From assembly GCA_020631735.1 (NCBI GenBank), contig CM036199.1, positions 14,166,834-14,230,833 of the forward strand: a DNA stretch of 64,000 nt. Direction: 5' to 3'. The position numbers were made by a program, and so were the translations under genes. This document shows positions 1 to 12,225 of this stretch, in pieces (position 1 is the first letter of the stretch; each line of letters starts with the position of its first letter). The notes under the pieces are model-generated. The model ran no database searches and was not told where the DNA came from. It saw nothing but the letters and a program-made list of their open reading frames with translations. This DNA is from Saccharum officinarum (Eukaryota; Streptophyta; Magnoliopsida; Poales; Poaceae).

Positions 1-1651
1 GGCTGGTTATGGGCTGGCAGCCGGTTTTGTTAAACCGTTGTTCAGGGTGAGACGGCACTAGCCAGCCACCAGCATTCGGCACAAGGTTTGTTGGGGGCTG
101 GGGATGGCCGCCGGCCGGGACCGGGAGACACCACACTCCAGTTGCAGCACATGTCGTCTCTCGTCACCTCATCTCCTCACCTTTAAATAAAACGCTTTAA
201 AACCCCTGCAGCCCATGGCATGGCATGGCGCACTCATCAGGCGCCAACCGGCCGCAGGCCCCCTTTTTCCAGTCCTCTTCCTCCGGCCGGTGCAGTTTCT
301 CAGACTGTCCGTTTCCACGGCGTGCTGACATGGATGACCATTTTAAAAGCTCAAGTGTCCTTCCTTGAAGCTCGACCACCGTGTGAGTATCGCTAGCTAG
401 GCCCTTTTGCTGAATGTGCCGTATATCTCTTATTGCTACAACTTGCATTGCAGAAATTAAATTCAAGTTTGCTTGTGCGATGTATGCCATCACTTTGTAT
501 ATAGTTGTATAGGCAGCTACATATTTTTCCCATTTGACATGCCCACAGTTGATGGTTGTTGCTGCTTGCTGCAACACTGCAATGGCCATCTCAAAACTTT
601 ATGCATCATGCATGCAGCCAAGTCACTTTATCTAGGCTTTACCTGCATTGCAGCGCAAGGACAAGTCAAATATCCATATCCTGCTGGCTGCTGCTGCAGG
701 GATCATCAGCTGATTTCGGGCAGCTTACTTCTTTTTGCAGGCAGCAGCGTGCATCAGGAATCCGGCAGTCCGTTTGGATCTCAGGCGGCATCGTTTATTT
801 GGGACACGGGAAAATCGCCGGAATTGACATGACTCGTGCGTTCCTTTTTTTTTTGCGACGAAAGAAGAATTATATTATATGATAGTCGGGTACATCAACA
901 CATTACAAGCACTCTGGATTACAAAATAGTACCCACGCTGTGAATAGCACAACTCAAAACCTAACCTGTTAGATGCTTTGCAGTATGGATGACCGCATAA
1001 ACAAACACTCGGCAAATGCCCTGAGAACAAATGCCCAACGAACAACGGCCCACATTCCTGTAGGCGGAATTGAGGAACTTCTTCTTTCTGGTGTCTTCCT
1101 TCTTCTTCTTTCTGCCACCGAAGAGTAAGAAAGACTGATCTGAAAATTATTCTCCCTAGTCCTTCATCGTGACCAAATCTAACCACAATAAAACGGAGAA
1201 GAGACCAGAGAAAATTATTCCATGGTGGCGACATCATCTCCGCCTTGATGCCACCGTCCGGAACACAAAAGTCTCCATGTCGTTATGTCGATGAATGTGC
1301 TGACGCTGACGTTGTCGCCCTCATCTTCAACGGAGCCGCCATGGAGAAAACGATTCCACCCTTCTCCTTCACCGTCGACAGAGACGAGGAGAAGGAGGAG
1401 ATAAAACTCCAGTACCAAGTAATTTGGCATAGAGAGACACTAACCCTAATGACTCAATCTTCTGGAAAAACTTATTAAAAACAATGGATCCCCACTCCCT
1501 TCAGCCCCCGGCGAGATGCCGGAGGAGAAGGGAGGGGGACCAGCGGTGGCGGATGGCGGGGGCGGCTGCGCTAGGGCAGGAGCACAAAACCAATATACTT
1601 CAACATGACTCGTGCGTTCTAAACAGCGCCGTGTACTTTTTCATCGAGGCA
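1..1651. other. Intergenic DNA, no gene recognised
   Basis: No protein family is recognisable on either strand. Open frames of 60-130 codons exist (for example minus strand 197-589) but show no domain, and none has convincing splice or promoter context. A pyrimidine-rich run near 845-854 followed by an A/T-rich stretch could be the end of an old retroposed insertion. 1200-1640 is GC-rich and could hold a decayed gene piece; I cannot assign it. Confidence 0.5.
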
Positions 1652-1660
1652 TTGCCGAAT

Positions 1661-3119
1661 GAGAAAAATTCACCGGTGGCCCCTGAACTTGGCAGCTGAT
1701 ATCACTTAGGTCCCCAAACTTTGAACAGTGTATTTCTGGGTCCCTGAACTTGGCTTCAGGTGTCATCTAGGTCCGTGAACTTGGCTTTGGGTGTCACTTA
1801 GGTCCCCAAACTTTGAACAGTGTATTTTTGGGTCCCTGAACTTGGCTTCGGGTGTCATCTTAGTCCCTGAACTTGGCTTCGGGTGTCATCTAGGTTACAA
1901 TGCTGACGTGGTGCGGTCCTACATGTGGGGCCCACATGTCATTCGGTTATATTTCTATTTCGGGGGTACTGTAGCTATACTTTCTAAAATATTCTAAAAA
2001 ATTGTATCTTTTTCATATGATCTTTGATGAAGATGATTTTTATATGAAAAATGTAGCTCTCGACGAGATCTACAATTTTCTAGTTTTGAGTTTTTTTAAT
2101 TTGAGATCATTAAAATACTTAAAAAAATTAAACAAATTTTCAGCAGTATATTAATCGCGTATAAGCGCTTGTCGTCTTGGAAAAATCATATCTTTTTTAT
2201 ATGCTGTCAAATGGAGATGATTTCTATATGAAAGTTGTAGCTCTCGATGAGATCTACGACTTTCTGGTTTTGAGTTTTTTAATTTGAGGTCGCTAAAATG
2301 CTCAAAAAAAATTAAACAAATTTTCAACAGTATATTAATTCCTGAAATTTTGTTTAAATTTTTTGATCATTTTAGCGACTTCAAATTAAAAAACTCAAAA
2401 CTAGAAAGTCACAGATCTCATCGAAAGCTACAACTTTTATATTGAAATCATCTCCATTTAACAGCATATAAAAAAGATATGATTTTTCCAAGGCGACAAG
2501 CATTTGTACGCGATTAATATACTGCTGAAAATTTATTTAATTTTTAAGCATTTTAAAGATCTCAAATTTAAAAAACTTAAAACTAGAAAGTTGTAGATCT
2601 CGTCGAGAGCTACATTTTTTATATAAAAATCATCTTCATCCGAGATCATATGAAAAAGATACAATTTTTGAAATATTTTAGAAATTGTAGCTACAGTACC
2701 CCCGAAATAGACATGTGAGCCTCACATGTAGGACCGCGCCACGTCAATATTGGGACCTAGATGACACCCGAAACCCCAGATGGCACCCGAAGCCAAATTC
2801 AGGGATCCAGAAATACACTGTTTAAAGTTCGGGGACCTAAGTGACACCCAAAACCAAGTTCAGGGACCTAGATGACACCTGAAGGCAAATTAAGGGACCC
2901 AGAAATACACTGTTCAAAGTTCGGGGACCTAAGTGACACCTGCTGCCAAGTTCAGGGACCGCCGATGAATTTTTCTCCCTAAGTGACACCAAAAGCCAAG
3001 TTCATGGACCTAGATGACACCTGAATACAAGTTCAGGGACCCAGAAATACACTGTTCAAAGTTTGAGGACCTAAGTGACACCAGCTGCCAAGTTCAGGGA
3101 CCGCCGGTGAATTTTTCTC
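1661..3119. mobile_element. Mutator-like non-autonomous element, almost fully palindromic
   Basis: The element opens GAGAAAAATTCACCGGTGG and closes with its inverted copy (ends 3119). It is flanked by a perfect 9-bp duplication TTGCCGAAT (1652-1660 and 3120-3128); 9 bp is the Mutator superfamily length. The two arms are inverted copies over nearly the whole length, turning near 2340-2360. Each arm holds degenerate direct repeats of about 35 bp built on TGAACTTGG and two copies of a unit containing AGCTCTCGA. The right terminus is duplicated inside the element, since a second TIR-like end sits at about 2958-2978. No transposase is present, so mobilisation would need a MULE elsewhere. Confidence 0.88.
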
Positions 3120-3216
3120 TTGCCGAATTCCCATGAACACATTTGGCGGCGACCAAACTAGCAACAGTTAATGCGAAATTTGCCTAACTGACATACTGGA
3201 ACTCAGCCAAACTCAG

Positions 3217-3445
3217 GGGGTGTTTGGTTTGGGGTGTTAAAGTTTAACAAACACTGTAGCACTTTCGTCTTATTTGACAAAAAGTTTTCAATTTTGGATT
3301 AATTAGGCTTAATAGATTCGTCTCGTAAATTACTCATAATATGTGCCGACATGCATGCAATTAGTCTACATTTAGTACTTCATGCATTCGAGGGAACATT
3401 GATGTGATGGGTGTTAAACTTTAACAAACCGTAACCAAACACACC
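3217..3445. mobile_element. MITE, GGGTGTTTGGTT family
   Basis: Terminal inverted repeats of the GGGTGTTTGGTT type bound about 230 bp of AT-rich sequence with the conserved interior AGATTCGTCTCG that is common in grass MITEs. The inverted match extends into flanking CTCAGG/CCTGAG, so the exact edge and target duplication are uncertain; superfamily left open (Tourist- or hAT-like). Its interior resembles the element at 3680-3952. Confidence 0.6.
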
Positions 3446-3679
3446 CTGAGGGCCTGTGGGCTAGCTAGCTGCAGCAAATTAAACGAAGAACCAACAAGAA
3501 CAGATTCAGCATCTAGCTAGGGCAGTTTCCGGTCGGTAACAAACTGGTCAAAGCTCAATCAAAGGGGTAGGTCAGTCGCCGTCAGGGTATCTTGCTAGAG
3601 CGCATCCTGCGTGTCGTCTTCAGAGCTCAGAGTACCTCCCGTGATGCCCCTGTGCCCCTCTTTGGGCACACAAGATTAA

Positions 3680-3952
3680 GGGCGTGTTTAGATGCCCGAA
3701 TTCGGGCCGGAATTCGGGCATGAACAGTGTCCAAGTTACTGTAGTAATTTGTTTTTATTTAGTAAAAATTATTCAAAAATTGATTAATTAGACTCAAAAT
3801 GTTCGTCTCGAAAAGTACAACAAAACTGTGCAATTAGTTTTTAATTTCATCTACATTTAGTACTCCATACATGTGCCGGCATTTTGATGCGATGGAGAAT
3901 CTTCTTTTTGTATAATGGAATTTAGGGAAATATTTGAGATCTAAACAGGCCC
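3680..3952. mobile_element. Tourist-like MITE (PIF/Harbinger)
   Basis: Inverted ends GGGCGTGTTTAGAT and ATCTAAACAGGCCC are flanked by TAA on both sides (3677-3679 and 3953-3955), the TWA duplication used by PIF/Harbinger. The 273-bp body has no coding potential and contains the TTCGTCTCG motif shared with the neighbouring MITE. Confidence 0.78.
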
Positions 3953-4291
3953 TAAGGAAGAGGTCCAAATTAAAGGTGGTAGTGAGTAGTGACACCACAG
4001 GATGATCCCATTAGCGTAGTGCTCTCGCTAACCTGACCTTTTACGTTGACACATGAATGGATATCAAATTACAAGGCTGACTAGAAGTCCAAATTAACCT
4101 TCCGATAACTTTTTTTTTCTTTTTTTGCAAGGAGGATGACATAGCTCATATGTTAACAAACGAAAAAATGATGAGTTTGGCTAAATAAGTAGCTTTTTTG
4201 TACTGTATTAGTGCTTCTGCCCTGTGTGTGTAAGAAGCGTGTATTAGGGCATTTAACTTCTAGAAATAGCTAAATGATAAACTAGATTGTA

Positions 4292-4547
4292 CTCCCTCCA
4301 TCTCAAAACGAATGCATTTATGAGATTCATATCAGTCAAGCTAGCTTAAATTTGATCAAATCTATACTAAATAATATTAACATTTATATCTCCAAATAAA
4401 TTTATTATCAAAATGTACTTTTTGTAATTAATTTAATAATATTTATTTTGTACCATAAATATTACTGTTTTTTATATAGTTTTGATCAAAATTTAAATCA
4501 TTTGACTCTTTGAAAAACAAAATTGCATTTTTCTGGGATGGAGGGAG
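4292..4547. mobile_element. Stowaway MITE (Tc1/mariner)
   Basis: Ends are CTCCCTCCATCTC and its inverted copy GATGGAGGGAG, with TA duplicated on each side (4290-4291 and 4548-4549). The body is AT-rich and non-coding, about 256 bp, typical of grass Stowaway elements. Confidence 0.85.
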
Positions 4548-4636
4548 TACCTAAAAACACTTCTCAAGTTGCATATGCTGACGTGCGTCAAGTTGGCTTT
4601 TGTACTAGCCAAATACTCCTATTGGTATGTGTTATA

Positions 4637-4812
4637 CTCCCGTCATCAGGAAAAAAAAGGTGTTGAGCCACTCACCAACATGTTTCATTACATACATTCA
4701 TAATATTGAAAAATTTCTATATGATTATAAGCATATTTTTTGAGACACGTCTACATATATGTCTTTATGTTAGCAAATTAAATATTTTATAAGTATTTAT
4801 CACCGGAAGGAG
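4637..4812. mobile_element. Degenerate Stowaway-like MITE
   Basis: TA-flanked element with imperfect inverted ends CTCCCGTCATC / CACCGGAAGGAG and an AT-rich interior. The ends have diverged from the CTCCCTCC consensus, so this is less secure than its neighbour. Confidence 0.5.
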
Positions 4813-4869
4813 TATGCCATAGGCTTTTTTGGTAGACATGAGAGAAGCCTTCAAACCATATAGGAAACT

Positions 4870-5965
4870 GCTAGCGCCTGGACGTCCGGATGGATGGGGC
4901 GTGCGGACGCCCGCACCTGCAGTCCACTTCCATGCCATTTCACGCGCCCCACGTGGGGCCCCCACGCGCCGGAGACACCTGCTCGAGAGCTGCCTCAAGC
5001 CGCTGTTGACCACTGCTGTAGGGCGTGGTCTACCCGCCGCCACTATCCACCGTGGAGTCGAGAAACACCGCCGAGAATCTCATCCTCACCATCTAGATGG
5101 AGAACCATTACGTTCGCTCGATCTACTTTTGAAAAACATCCAGATGCAACACTTACAACATACAAAAGAAGACAGATGAAACACTTGAAACATTCTTCTA
5201 AAACACTTGAAAAAAGCTCCTGAAAACACTTGAAAATCATTGCAAATATACGCAATATCCAGATAAAACACTTGCAACATATGTGTGAAACATATGCAAC
5301 ATCCATATAAACACACTTGCAACATACGTCCAAAAACACAGATGAAATATTGGTAAGAGACCTTTGTAACATAAGTGTACAATCACTGCAACATATGCAA
5401 CATCCCGATCTATTTTTGCAACATCCCTCTGAAACACTTGCAACATACCACTGAAACACTTGAAAAATATGCTTGCAACATGCGCTTTCAGCAAAACCTA
5501 GCAGGCAGGCGGGCGGAGCACTACACAGCGGGATCTGGCTGTGCGGTCGTGGTGGAGAAGGTAGATGGCAGCGGGGGGGGGGGGCTGCGCAGCCCTGGCG
5601 ATAGGGCGTGTGCGGTGTCCTAGACTAGTGGTGCCTGCGGTGGAGGCGACAACAACAATTGGGTGGGTGCGGCGAGGCGACATTGGTTGTGCGGTCGTGG
5701 GGGAGCACGCCGCGACGGTGCAGGCTCATGGCGGCGAAGATGAAGGCCGGCGGGAGGTGCGGTGGAGAGGAAGGCATGCGGGAGGCGCAGCGAAACGCGG
5801 TCGTGGAGCGTAGTCGTGGCCTCGCACAGTGAAGGACGTGATAGGAGAGCAGAGTGGGGAGTATTTTCTTGAGAGATGAGGAGCGTATAAAGTACACAGG
5901 CCTGTTGGGCCGGTAGTGGTAGTGTGCAGGCCCGTCAAGGAGGGTCCGACATGGACGGGCATCTT
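4870..5965. repeat. Repeat family R copy 1 with AAACACTTGCAACAT array
   Basis: GC-rich flanks (about 4870-5080 and 5490-5965) surround roughly 360 bp of degenerate tandem units built on AAACACTTGCAACAT (about 5130-5490). A second copy in the opposite orientation lies at about 29775-30645: outer ends (CTAGCGCCTGGACGTCCGGA here) and array both match. This suggests a non-autonomous DNA transposon family, but no target duplication was found and the superfamily is unknown. Open frames across the GC-rich part look like composition artefacts. Confidence 0.55.
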
Positions 5966-5989
5966 GACTCAAGCATTACCGAGTTACGG

Positions 5990-6110
5990 GCTTGTTTAGA
6001 ACATATGAATTTTTCTTTGTTCTTATATTTTTTCGTGTGAAATTGAACTAATTTCTACGAGAATTCCAATATGATTCCTATGGAGCTTTTTTATGTTCCA
6101 AACAACCTCT
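5990..6110. mobile_element. Short MITE, about 120 bp
   Basis: Inverted ends GGCTTGTTTAGAACAT and ATGTTCCAAACAACC bound an AT-rich non-coding body. No clear target duplication; superfamily not assigned. Confidence 0.5.
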
Positions 6111-6912
6111 AGACTATCAGGAATCGTAAACAACTCAATCTTTGTGCCACTTCCATGGCATATAAAACTAGATAGTAAAAAGTCACACAACACCTTTCAT
6201 CAAAACTATGTCCCAAATATTCTTGGGCCTTCCCTGCATGGTTAAACATTACCATGGGTGGTCATAAACAATCATATAACAATGCTAAATTCAGCTGGTT
6301 AGCATTTCCTTCCATGCCAAAGCAGCTCAATTCATAAAAGACACAAACGGCAATTCCTTTTTGCTGCACAACGAAGGGTCCATAAGGGGAAAAAAACTTT
6401 TCGTCAAGGTATATGCACTCTCTAGCAAAGATAAATATTTGCAAACAAACTAGTGCAATTTGGGGTCCTTTTAGATGCACCAGCGTCTTAAACTAACTGC
6501 ATTATGCCGGACAATTAAAGGCAAGAACACTGGTGGAGAAAAGAAGTGGAGAGGAGATGGATTGGCCATGGGAGATTGTTCCACTAATGAGTGCCAAATG
6601 GGGATTGGATTAATTACACCTGGGAAATTAGTGAGATGTTGGATGAGGGGAGTTTAGCTTTTGAAGCTGTGGTTTGGGCAGGTAAAGTTCCGATTAGGAC
6701 GAAGTTGTAGTGCATCCGACACTCACTACTTGAGGGGTTTGTGCTTTGTTCCTTTGGTTTTATAATTAAGCATGTATGTGTGCGAGCATGATAATGCTAA
6801 TGTTTTGCTTGCACTAGTGCAAACTTGATTGAGCAATAAACTAATGCGTGGATCTCATGCTAAATACAACAGGGATTTGTTTAAACTGTTGTGCATTGCA
6901 TTGCATATAGTA
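6111..6912. other. Intergenic, nothing recognised
   Basis: AT-rich sequence without a recognisable gene or repeat end. Short open frames at 6262-6657 carry no domain. Confidence 0.5.
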
Positions 6913-7060
6913 CTCCGATCCCTCCATTTCAAATTATAAGACATGTTAGCTTTTTTAGATTCACGCCTTTTGCTATGTACTTATGTATACATTACAATGC
7001 ATAGTAAAAATAATATATCTAGAAAAGTAAAAAAAATCTTATAATTTGAAATGGAGGGAC
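6913..7060. mobile_element. Stowaway MITE
   Basis: TA-flanked (6911-6912 and 7061-7062) 148-bp element. Inverted ends carry CCCTCCATTTCAAATTATAAG and its inverse, a common grass Stowaway terminus. Non-coding. Confidence 0.8.
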
Positions 7061-7062
7061 TA

Positions 7063-7794
7063 CATGTTTTTCAATATATATTGCATTATGCTTCTTAAGT
7101 TTCGTGCACCTTTGATTTTATATACATGAACATAGACATAATAACATTACATTTCAAGTTATTCTTCAAACCAGGGAACAAGTATATGCCATGCACATGG
7201 AGATAGTAACATGCATGTGACAAAGCAAGAAATGTTTAGATTTACCATGTAATTGTGGCCTATAATTGTCGCGAAACACAAGGATTTTCTAACCATAATA
7301 TTAGTATGATGCCATAAAGCTTACTCCAAAAATCTTTGTAATTCAATCCATAAATAAATCAAACCGAAAGGACAAACGCAAAAGCAGCATCCACAAAAAT
7401 TGGTTCAGGATGACCTCTTTTTTTCATTTTCCATTCTGGCATTTTACGATGACCAGGAATATATCGAAATGCGTCAATTAGAAGCAAGTCGTGGACACGT
7501 CATCCACACAATCAAGCATTCACTAATTATATAAATCTGACCATGGTCCTTTGTTCTCCCATTTCTTAGATAAGGATACAATCGCTGTGATTTTTTTAAT
7601 TGACATTTTCTTATCAAGGTCGGGTTATACGTAGAGCACACACTTTGGAAGCATGAATTTTCTGAGCCGATGATCCCAGGGGTCTTTTGTTGAGAATTTT
7701 GTTTTTTTGTGCCAAGTTAACTCTGAAAAGGTGTAGTAACCATACGCATGAGTTGGTTAAACCACACCAGGAAGCTCCTCTGCAGATTTAGATG
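7063..7794. other. Intergenic, nothing recognised
   Basis: AT-rich DNA between a Stowaway element and the left duplication of the large Sirevirus. No gene, RNA or repeat boundary could be supported. Confidence 0.5.
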
Positions 7795-7799
7795 TATGA

Positions 7800-9395
7800 T
7801 GAAAGGATCAAGATGTCCAAGAGGGGGGTAAATTGGGCTTTTCTAAAAATTAATTGCAAGAATTAAATCCTACAAGTCAAACTTCACCCCTAGTGCCTAC
7901 TAGTGTTCCTTGTGATTCTACCGGTAAAAGTTTTGCATCCTAAGTTCTAATCCTAGACTAGCATGGCAATTCTAGGAAAGTAAACAAGCAATGAAAGTAA
8001 TACACGAAAGTAAATGCTTGAAAGTAAGGGTTAGGAACACGGCGATATTTTGCCGAGGTATTGGAGAGTCGCCACTCCCCACTAGTCCTCGTTGGAGCAC
8101 CCGCGCAAGGGTGTAGCTCCCCCTTGATTCGCGCAAGGATCAAGTGCTCTCTACGGGTTGATTCTTCGACACTCCGTCACGGCGAATCACCCAAAACCGC
8201 TCACAACATGAGTTGGGTCACCCACAAGCTCGTCGGATGATCACCAAACTCCCAATCACCACCAAACCGTCTAGGTGATGGCGATCACCAAGAGTAACAA
8301 GCTAGAACTCTCACTTGACCACAACAAGCCTAATGAGAAGATGGATGCACACTTGCTACACTCTTGTCACTAATGAGGAATCTCAAACTTTGATTCTCAA
8401 AACACTATCCTCACTAGGGCTCTTGCACTTCCTTGCACTCCAAAGGTGTTTCTCAGCTGAACAAATGAGCAAGAGACCTCTAAAAGAGGTGGAGGGGGTA
8501 TATTTATACACCCCTCAGATAAATCCAACCGTTACCTGCCAAATCAGCAAAACTCGTACTGACCGAACGCGCTGGTCGACATGACCGGACGCACCGGTCG
8601 AGTGTAACAGTCGAAAACCAAAAGTCAGCGCTGAGTGACCGGACGCGCCGGTCAGGGATGACCGGACGCGTCCGATCATACAAGAACCTAACTAAACTTT
8701 GACCTGATGCTCGACCGCGTCCGATCATAGATGACCAGACGCGTCAGGTCAGCTTGGGACCTTACTGGAACATGACCGACGCGTTCGATCACTTCATAGT
8801 CGCGTCCGATTACACTTTTACCCTTTGAAAAACGTGTCAGACTGACCACCGCATCCGGTCCTCTCAAGGACCGCGTCCGGTCAACCAGTTACCGACGCAA
8901 TGACTTATTAGTACTGACCGGACGTGTCCGGTCATGACAAAGACCGCGTCCGGTCAAGGATAAACTGCTCAAACGACTTCTAAACGCGACGCAACTTGAA
9001 CCAAGTTGCTTCTAACTGAACTTTGAGCTTTTCTAGAGCTACCTAGTGCTAAGTTTGACAAGTGTGCACCACACCTAAATAAAAGACTCACCTAGGTCAA
9101 GCTACTCGCTCATGCTCCTCTTTATAGTATGGTCAAAGGAAGAAACAAAGATCCTAACGACTATTCCGGATGTAACTCAACACCTTGACATCCGGAACTA
9201 ACCGTCCTTAATCTTGTCATTGATCCTTTGAAAATCAAAACGATTTCCATCAAGGGACATGAATACCATAGTGCCCAAAGCAGTTATCAACTCCATGACC
9301 TAACTTACCAATGTTTCTGCAAAACACACGTTAGTCATGGTAATAATACGTTTTCATCAATTACCAAAACCAACACCGGGGCCTAGATGCTTTCA
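7800..9395 (-). repeat. 3' LTR of Sirevirus A
   Basis: 1596-bp LTR, TG at 7800-7801 on the plus strand and CA at 9394-9395, matching the 5' LTR once the hAT insertion is removed. About five differences are visible in the first 100 bases, mostly transitions. It holds a minus-strand TATA box (TATAAAT, 8508 to 8502) and an array of ACCGGACGCG/CGCGTCCGGT half-sites at about 8565-8955. Confidence 0.92.
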
Positions 9396-9412
9396 ATCTC
9401 CCCCTTTTTGGT
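9396..9412 (-). promoter_or_regulatory. Polypurine tract of Sirevirus A
   Basis: On the minus strand an AAAAAGGGGGAGAT tract sits directly against the 3' LTR; it primes plus-strand DNA synthesis. A further AGGGGGAGT-type tract lies near 9757-9770. Multiple PPTs before the 3' LTR are a described Sirevirus feature. Confidence 0.8.
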
Positions 9413-9771
9413 GATTGATGACAATACTTAGATTTAGAAGATATAAGAGTTGAGGTTTTCGATCATGCTTGGTTCGCATAAGCAAAAAGCTGTAAGCACA
9501 AGGGGTTAGTAATTGCTTATGTGTTTCAAGCCAACTGAGTGTACTCATAGGATAAAACATGAAGAGTTAGTACACATAAAACATAGCTCATATGAAATCG
9601 GAGTAAGGCACGGAAGCACAACCTTATGAGCTAAACACAATTAAGTGACATGATATGATATAAAGTCTCACAAACTCATAATCACACAATGCAGGGCGAG
9701 AAAATAAATATGATGCATGAATGTAGCACATATGGAAAAACGAAACCCTCTATCAAACACTCCCCCTGAAT

Positions 9772-12225
9772 CTACTCTCTCTCCTCCTTTGGCATCAAAC
9801 GCCAAAAAGAAACCTAAGGATCTGACGGGGGAACAGTAGCTGTCGTGTCAGATGCCGAGGAGCGTGGAGTGATCACGAACTGTAAAGTGTACTCCTTAGA
9901 CTCTGAACTGTCAGGCTGACCCTCTATAGATAGACGTGGCAGTGAAGCGGTCTAGGTCTGTAGAGCAGGTGCAGTAATGGAAGGTGTAGTAGCAACTATA
10001 GGAGCAGTCACTGTTGCCTGAGCCTGAAAGACACCAAGAGTAGGAGGATCTGTCGATGCTACTGACGAAGGTAAAGTCTCTATAGTCCTGGCCCCTGACA
10101 CTGGAGGAAAAGCAGGCTCTGAAGCAGACATCCCTAAAGTGGTCATAAAGGTGGTGTACGAGAGTGTTGGTTATCCAGTCAGCTCACTGTATGTGGCACT
10201 CAAGTCAGTGAAAGGAGTGCCTGAGAGGAGGTGAGGTCTCGGCTGAGCTGGTGGAGTAAACCCCGTCTGTATAGGAGTGTAGCTCGGGGACTGAAATGTC
10301 TGAGGCACCTGCTGCTGGGGTGAGGTGAACTAAAAGCTCGGCTATCCTTGACTCTAAGGTCCACTGTACTATAATGCTAGAGTCAGAACAGACGGTGGTG
10401 GAGGTACCCCAACAGTGACAAGGTGTCGCAGGAGCTCTAGGTACTGCTGCTGGGTGGCTGCCTGCTGCCTCTGTATCTCAAACTGTTGTCTCTGGAACTC
10501 TAGCTGCTGCCTCTGGAACTCGTCCTGACGAGCCTAAATCTGAGTAAATGTGGCAGCTGTGTCCTGATCCTGTCTCTGCATCTGAATCTCCTATCTCTCC
10601 TAGGCCTGGGTCAGCCTCTCAAGAATAGCCATCATGGCTGAGTCTTAGTGGGAGGCTGAGCCTGAACCACCGACCTCATGGTCGTGAGGTCGAGGAGAGT
10701 GGTACCGGGGGATGGGTTGATAATCCTCATCTGTGCTGTCAGTAGCCACGTCCTCGACTGGATCAGCTAGCTGAGCATCAAGATCTGCTAGCTCTGCCTC
10801 AGCAAGACCCTTAACGGTCTCGTCCTGCTCAGCAGCTGTCTCTGGTACCTCTAGCCTCTGATGCTGTCCTGGGCCAAGTGCCTGCTCTCTGGTAACTGAT
10901 GCCCACAACTGTCGGATATCATACTCTGGAAAGGCTGTAGTGGTATTAGAAATCTCTGCTCGAATCTCTGCAGGCAGTTCACACATAGATCTAATAATGA
11001 AGCATATCCAATGTGCATAAGGAAGCTGCATGTGACCCTTGAATCCCTCTGCCAAGGTATCCTCCATCTCACATAGCATCAGATCCCAAAGATCGAACGA
11101 TGTCTGTGAGATGAGATGATGTACTACCCATAACTGCATACGGGTAAGTCCCTCTCTATATTCTAGCCTCAGAAGTAGTGTCCTCCTCACAATAGCATCA
11201 AGGACTCTGACTAGGGGAGTCAAGCTGGTAGGTGTACGTCTGGACCTCTCGCCAAAAGGCTCACAGAAACAGGGTCTGATCATATCTATAGGGGGCACTG
11301 TCCCGTCATGAGGGCGTCTCGGAGGTGCAGTCTGTCCAAAACACAGCTGATGTATCTTTGTCTTTGAAGCTGGGAGTCTGAGAATCTCCCGAACCCTGGT
11401 GCTATAGAGTCTGCGGTCACGGCCTCTAAATGCAAAGTGAATAAACTCATGTGCTGGGTCAACCCAAAGTGAAGAATAGAACTCTCTGACCCAGGTCCCA
11501 CAGTATGCTCCAGTCCATCCAAGAAGATCTGACAATCTAGGTAGAAAGGACAGATGCGGACAAAGCTGCTCACCAACCACCTCAACTAAGGCCTCCAGTT
11601 GACAGACTCTCTAAGGTCTAAAAGCAATCCCGCAGTCGACATAGACTCTATAGAAGTCCTCGTGTAGAGGAGTGTAGAAACCCTCTGAAGCCCGGGGATC
11701 CCGCTGAGGTGGGAACCACCAAGTGACCTCAACAAACCTGAGGGCCTAGACCTATCTAGCTGTAGCTCCCCTAAGGTCAAAGTGCTCAACTAGGGGGTGA
11801 CCTCGAGCCCTGGGAGGTGGACGACCTCCACGACGCTGACCCTCTGGCCTGGGAGTCACCTGAGCTCGTGTACATCCTGAGCGACGACGCTGTGGAGAGT
11901 GAACTGTCTGCTCCTCAGTCTCCTCTAGGTCCTCTGTAGGCTGCTCTGCAGGTGCATCCATTGTATCTTCTGTAGCCTCAGTACCGAGCTGTCGACCTTC
12001 AAGGTGAAAGCGACTCTCGCCAATACGTATACCACTACTCCTGCCACCTCTCTCTGCTACCTCTGTTGCATCTGCAACTGCCTGAGCCACCTCAGCCTCT
12101 GTAAGAGTTCTCTTTCTCTTCTTGGTGGCTATCTTTACTTGCTTACCGCGAGTGACCTCTGTCCTCCTAGGAGGACTCTCGTCCCCATCACTAGGTGCAC
12201 CACCAGCATTCTTGCAGCGAACCAT
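9772..12225 (-). pseudogene. Env-like (extra) frame of Sirevirus A, many nonsense codons
   Basis: One reading frame runs about 2.45 kb from an ATG at 12225 to a TAG at 9772 without any frameshift. It is broken by 14 in-frame stops: TAG at 11752, 11746, 11611, 10600, 10591, 10534, 10369, 10354, 10342, 10330, 9952 and 9814, and TAA at 10645 and 10171 (low coordinate of each codon). The N-terminal part is charged, with a Lys/Arg-rich nuclear-signal-like stretch (KKRKR). The middle has VREFYSSLWV...FAFRGRDRR, the pattern of the plant-transposon domain found in grass retroelements. Next comes a Gln-rich coiled-coil stretch, then a Pro/Ser/Thr-rich tail. Position after pol fits the Sirevirus env-like frame; its function is unknown. 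Confidence 0.75.

Noticed and set aside
9772..12225. TAG reassigned or read through as Gln in the env-like frame
   Set aside because: The neighbouring pol and gag frames of the same element are also broken, including by TAA, TGA and a frameshift, which fits decay and not recoding.
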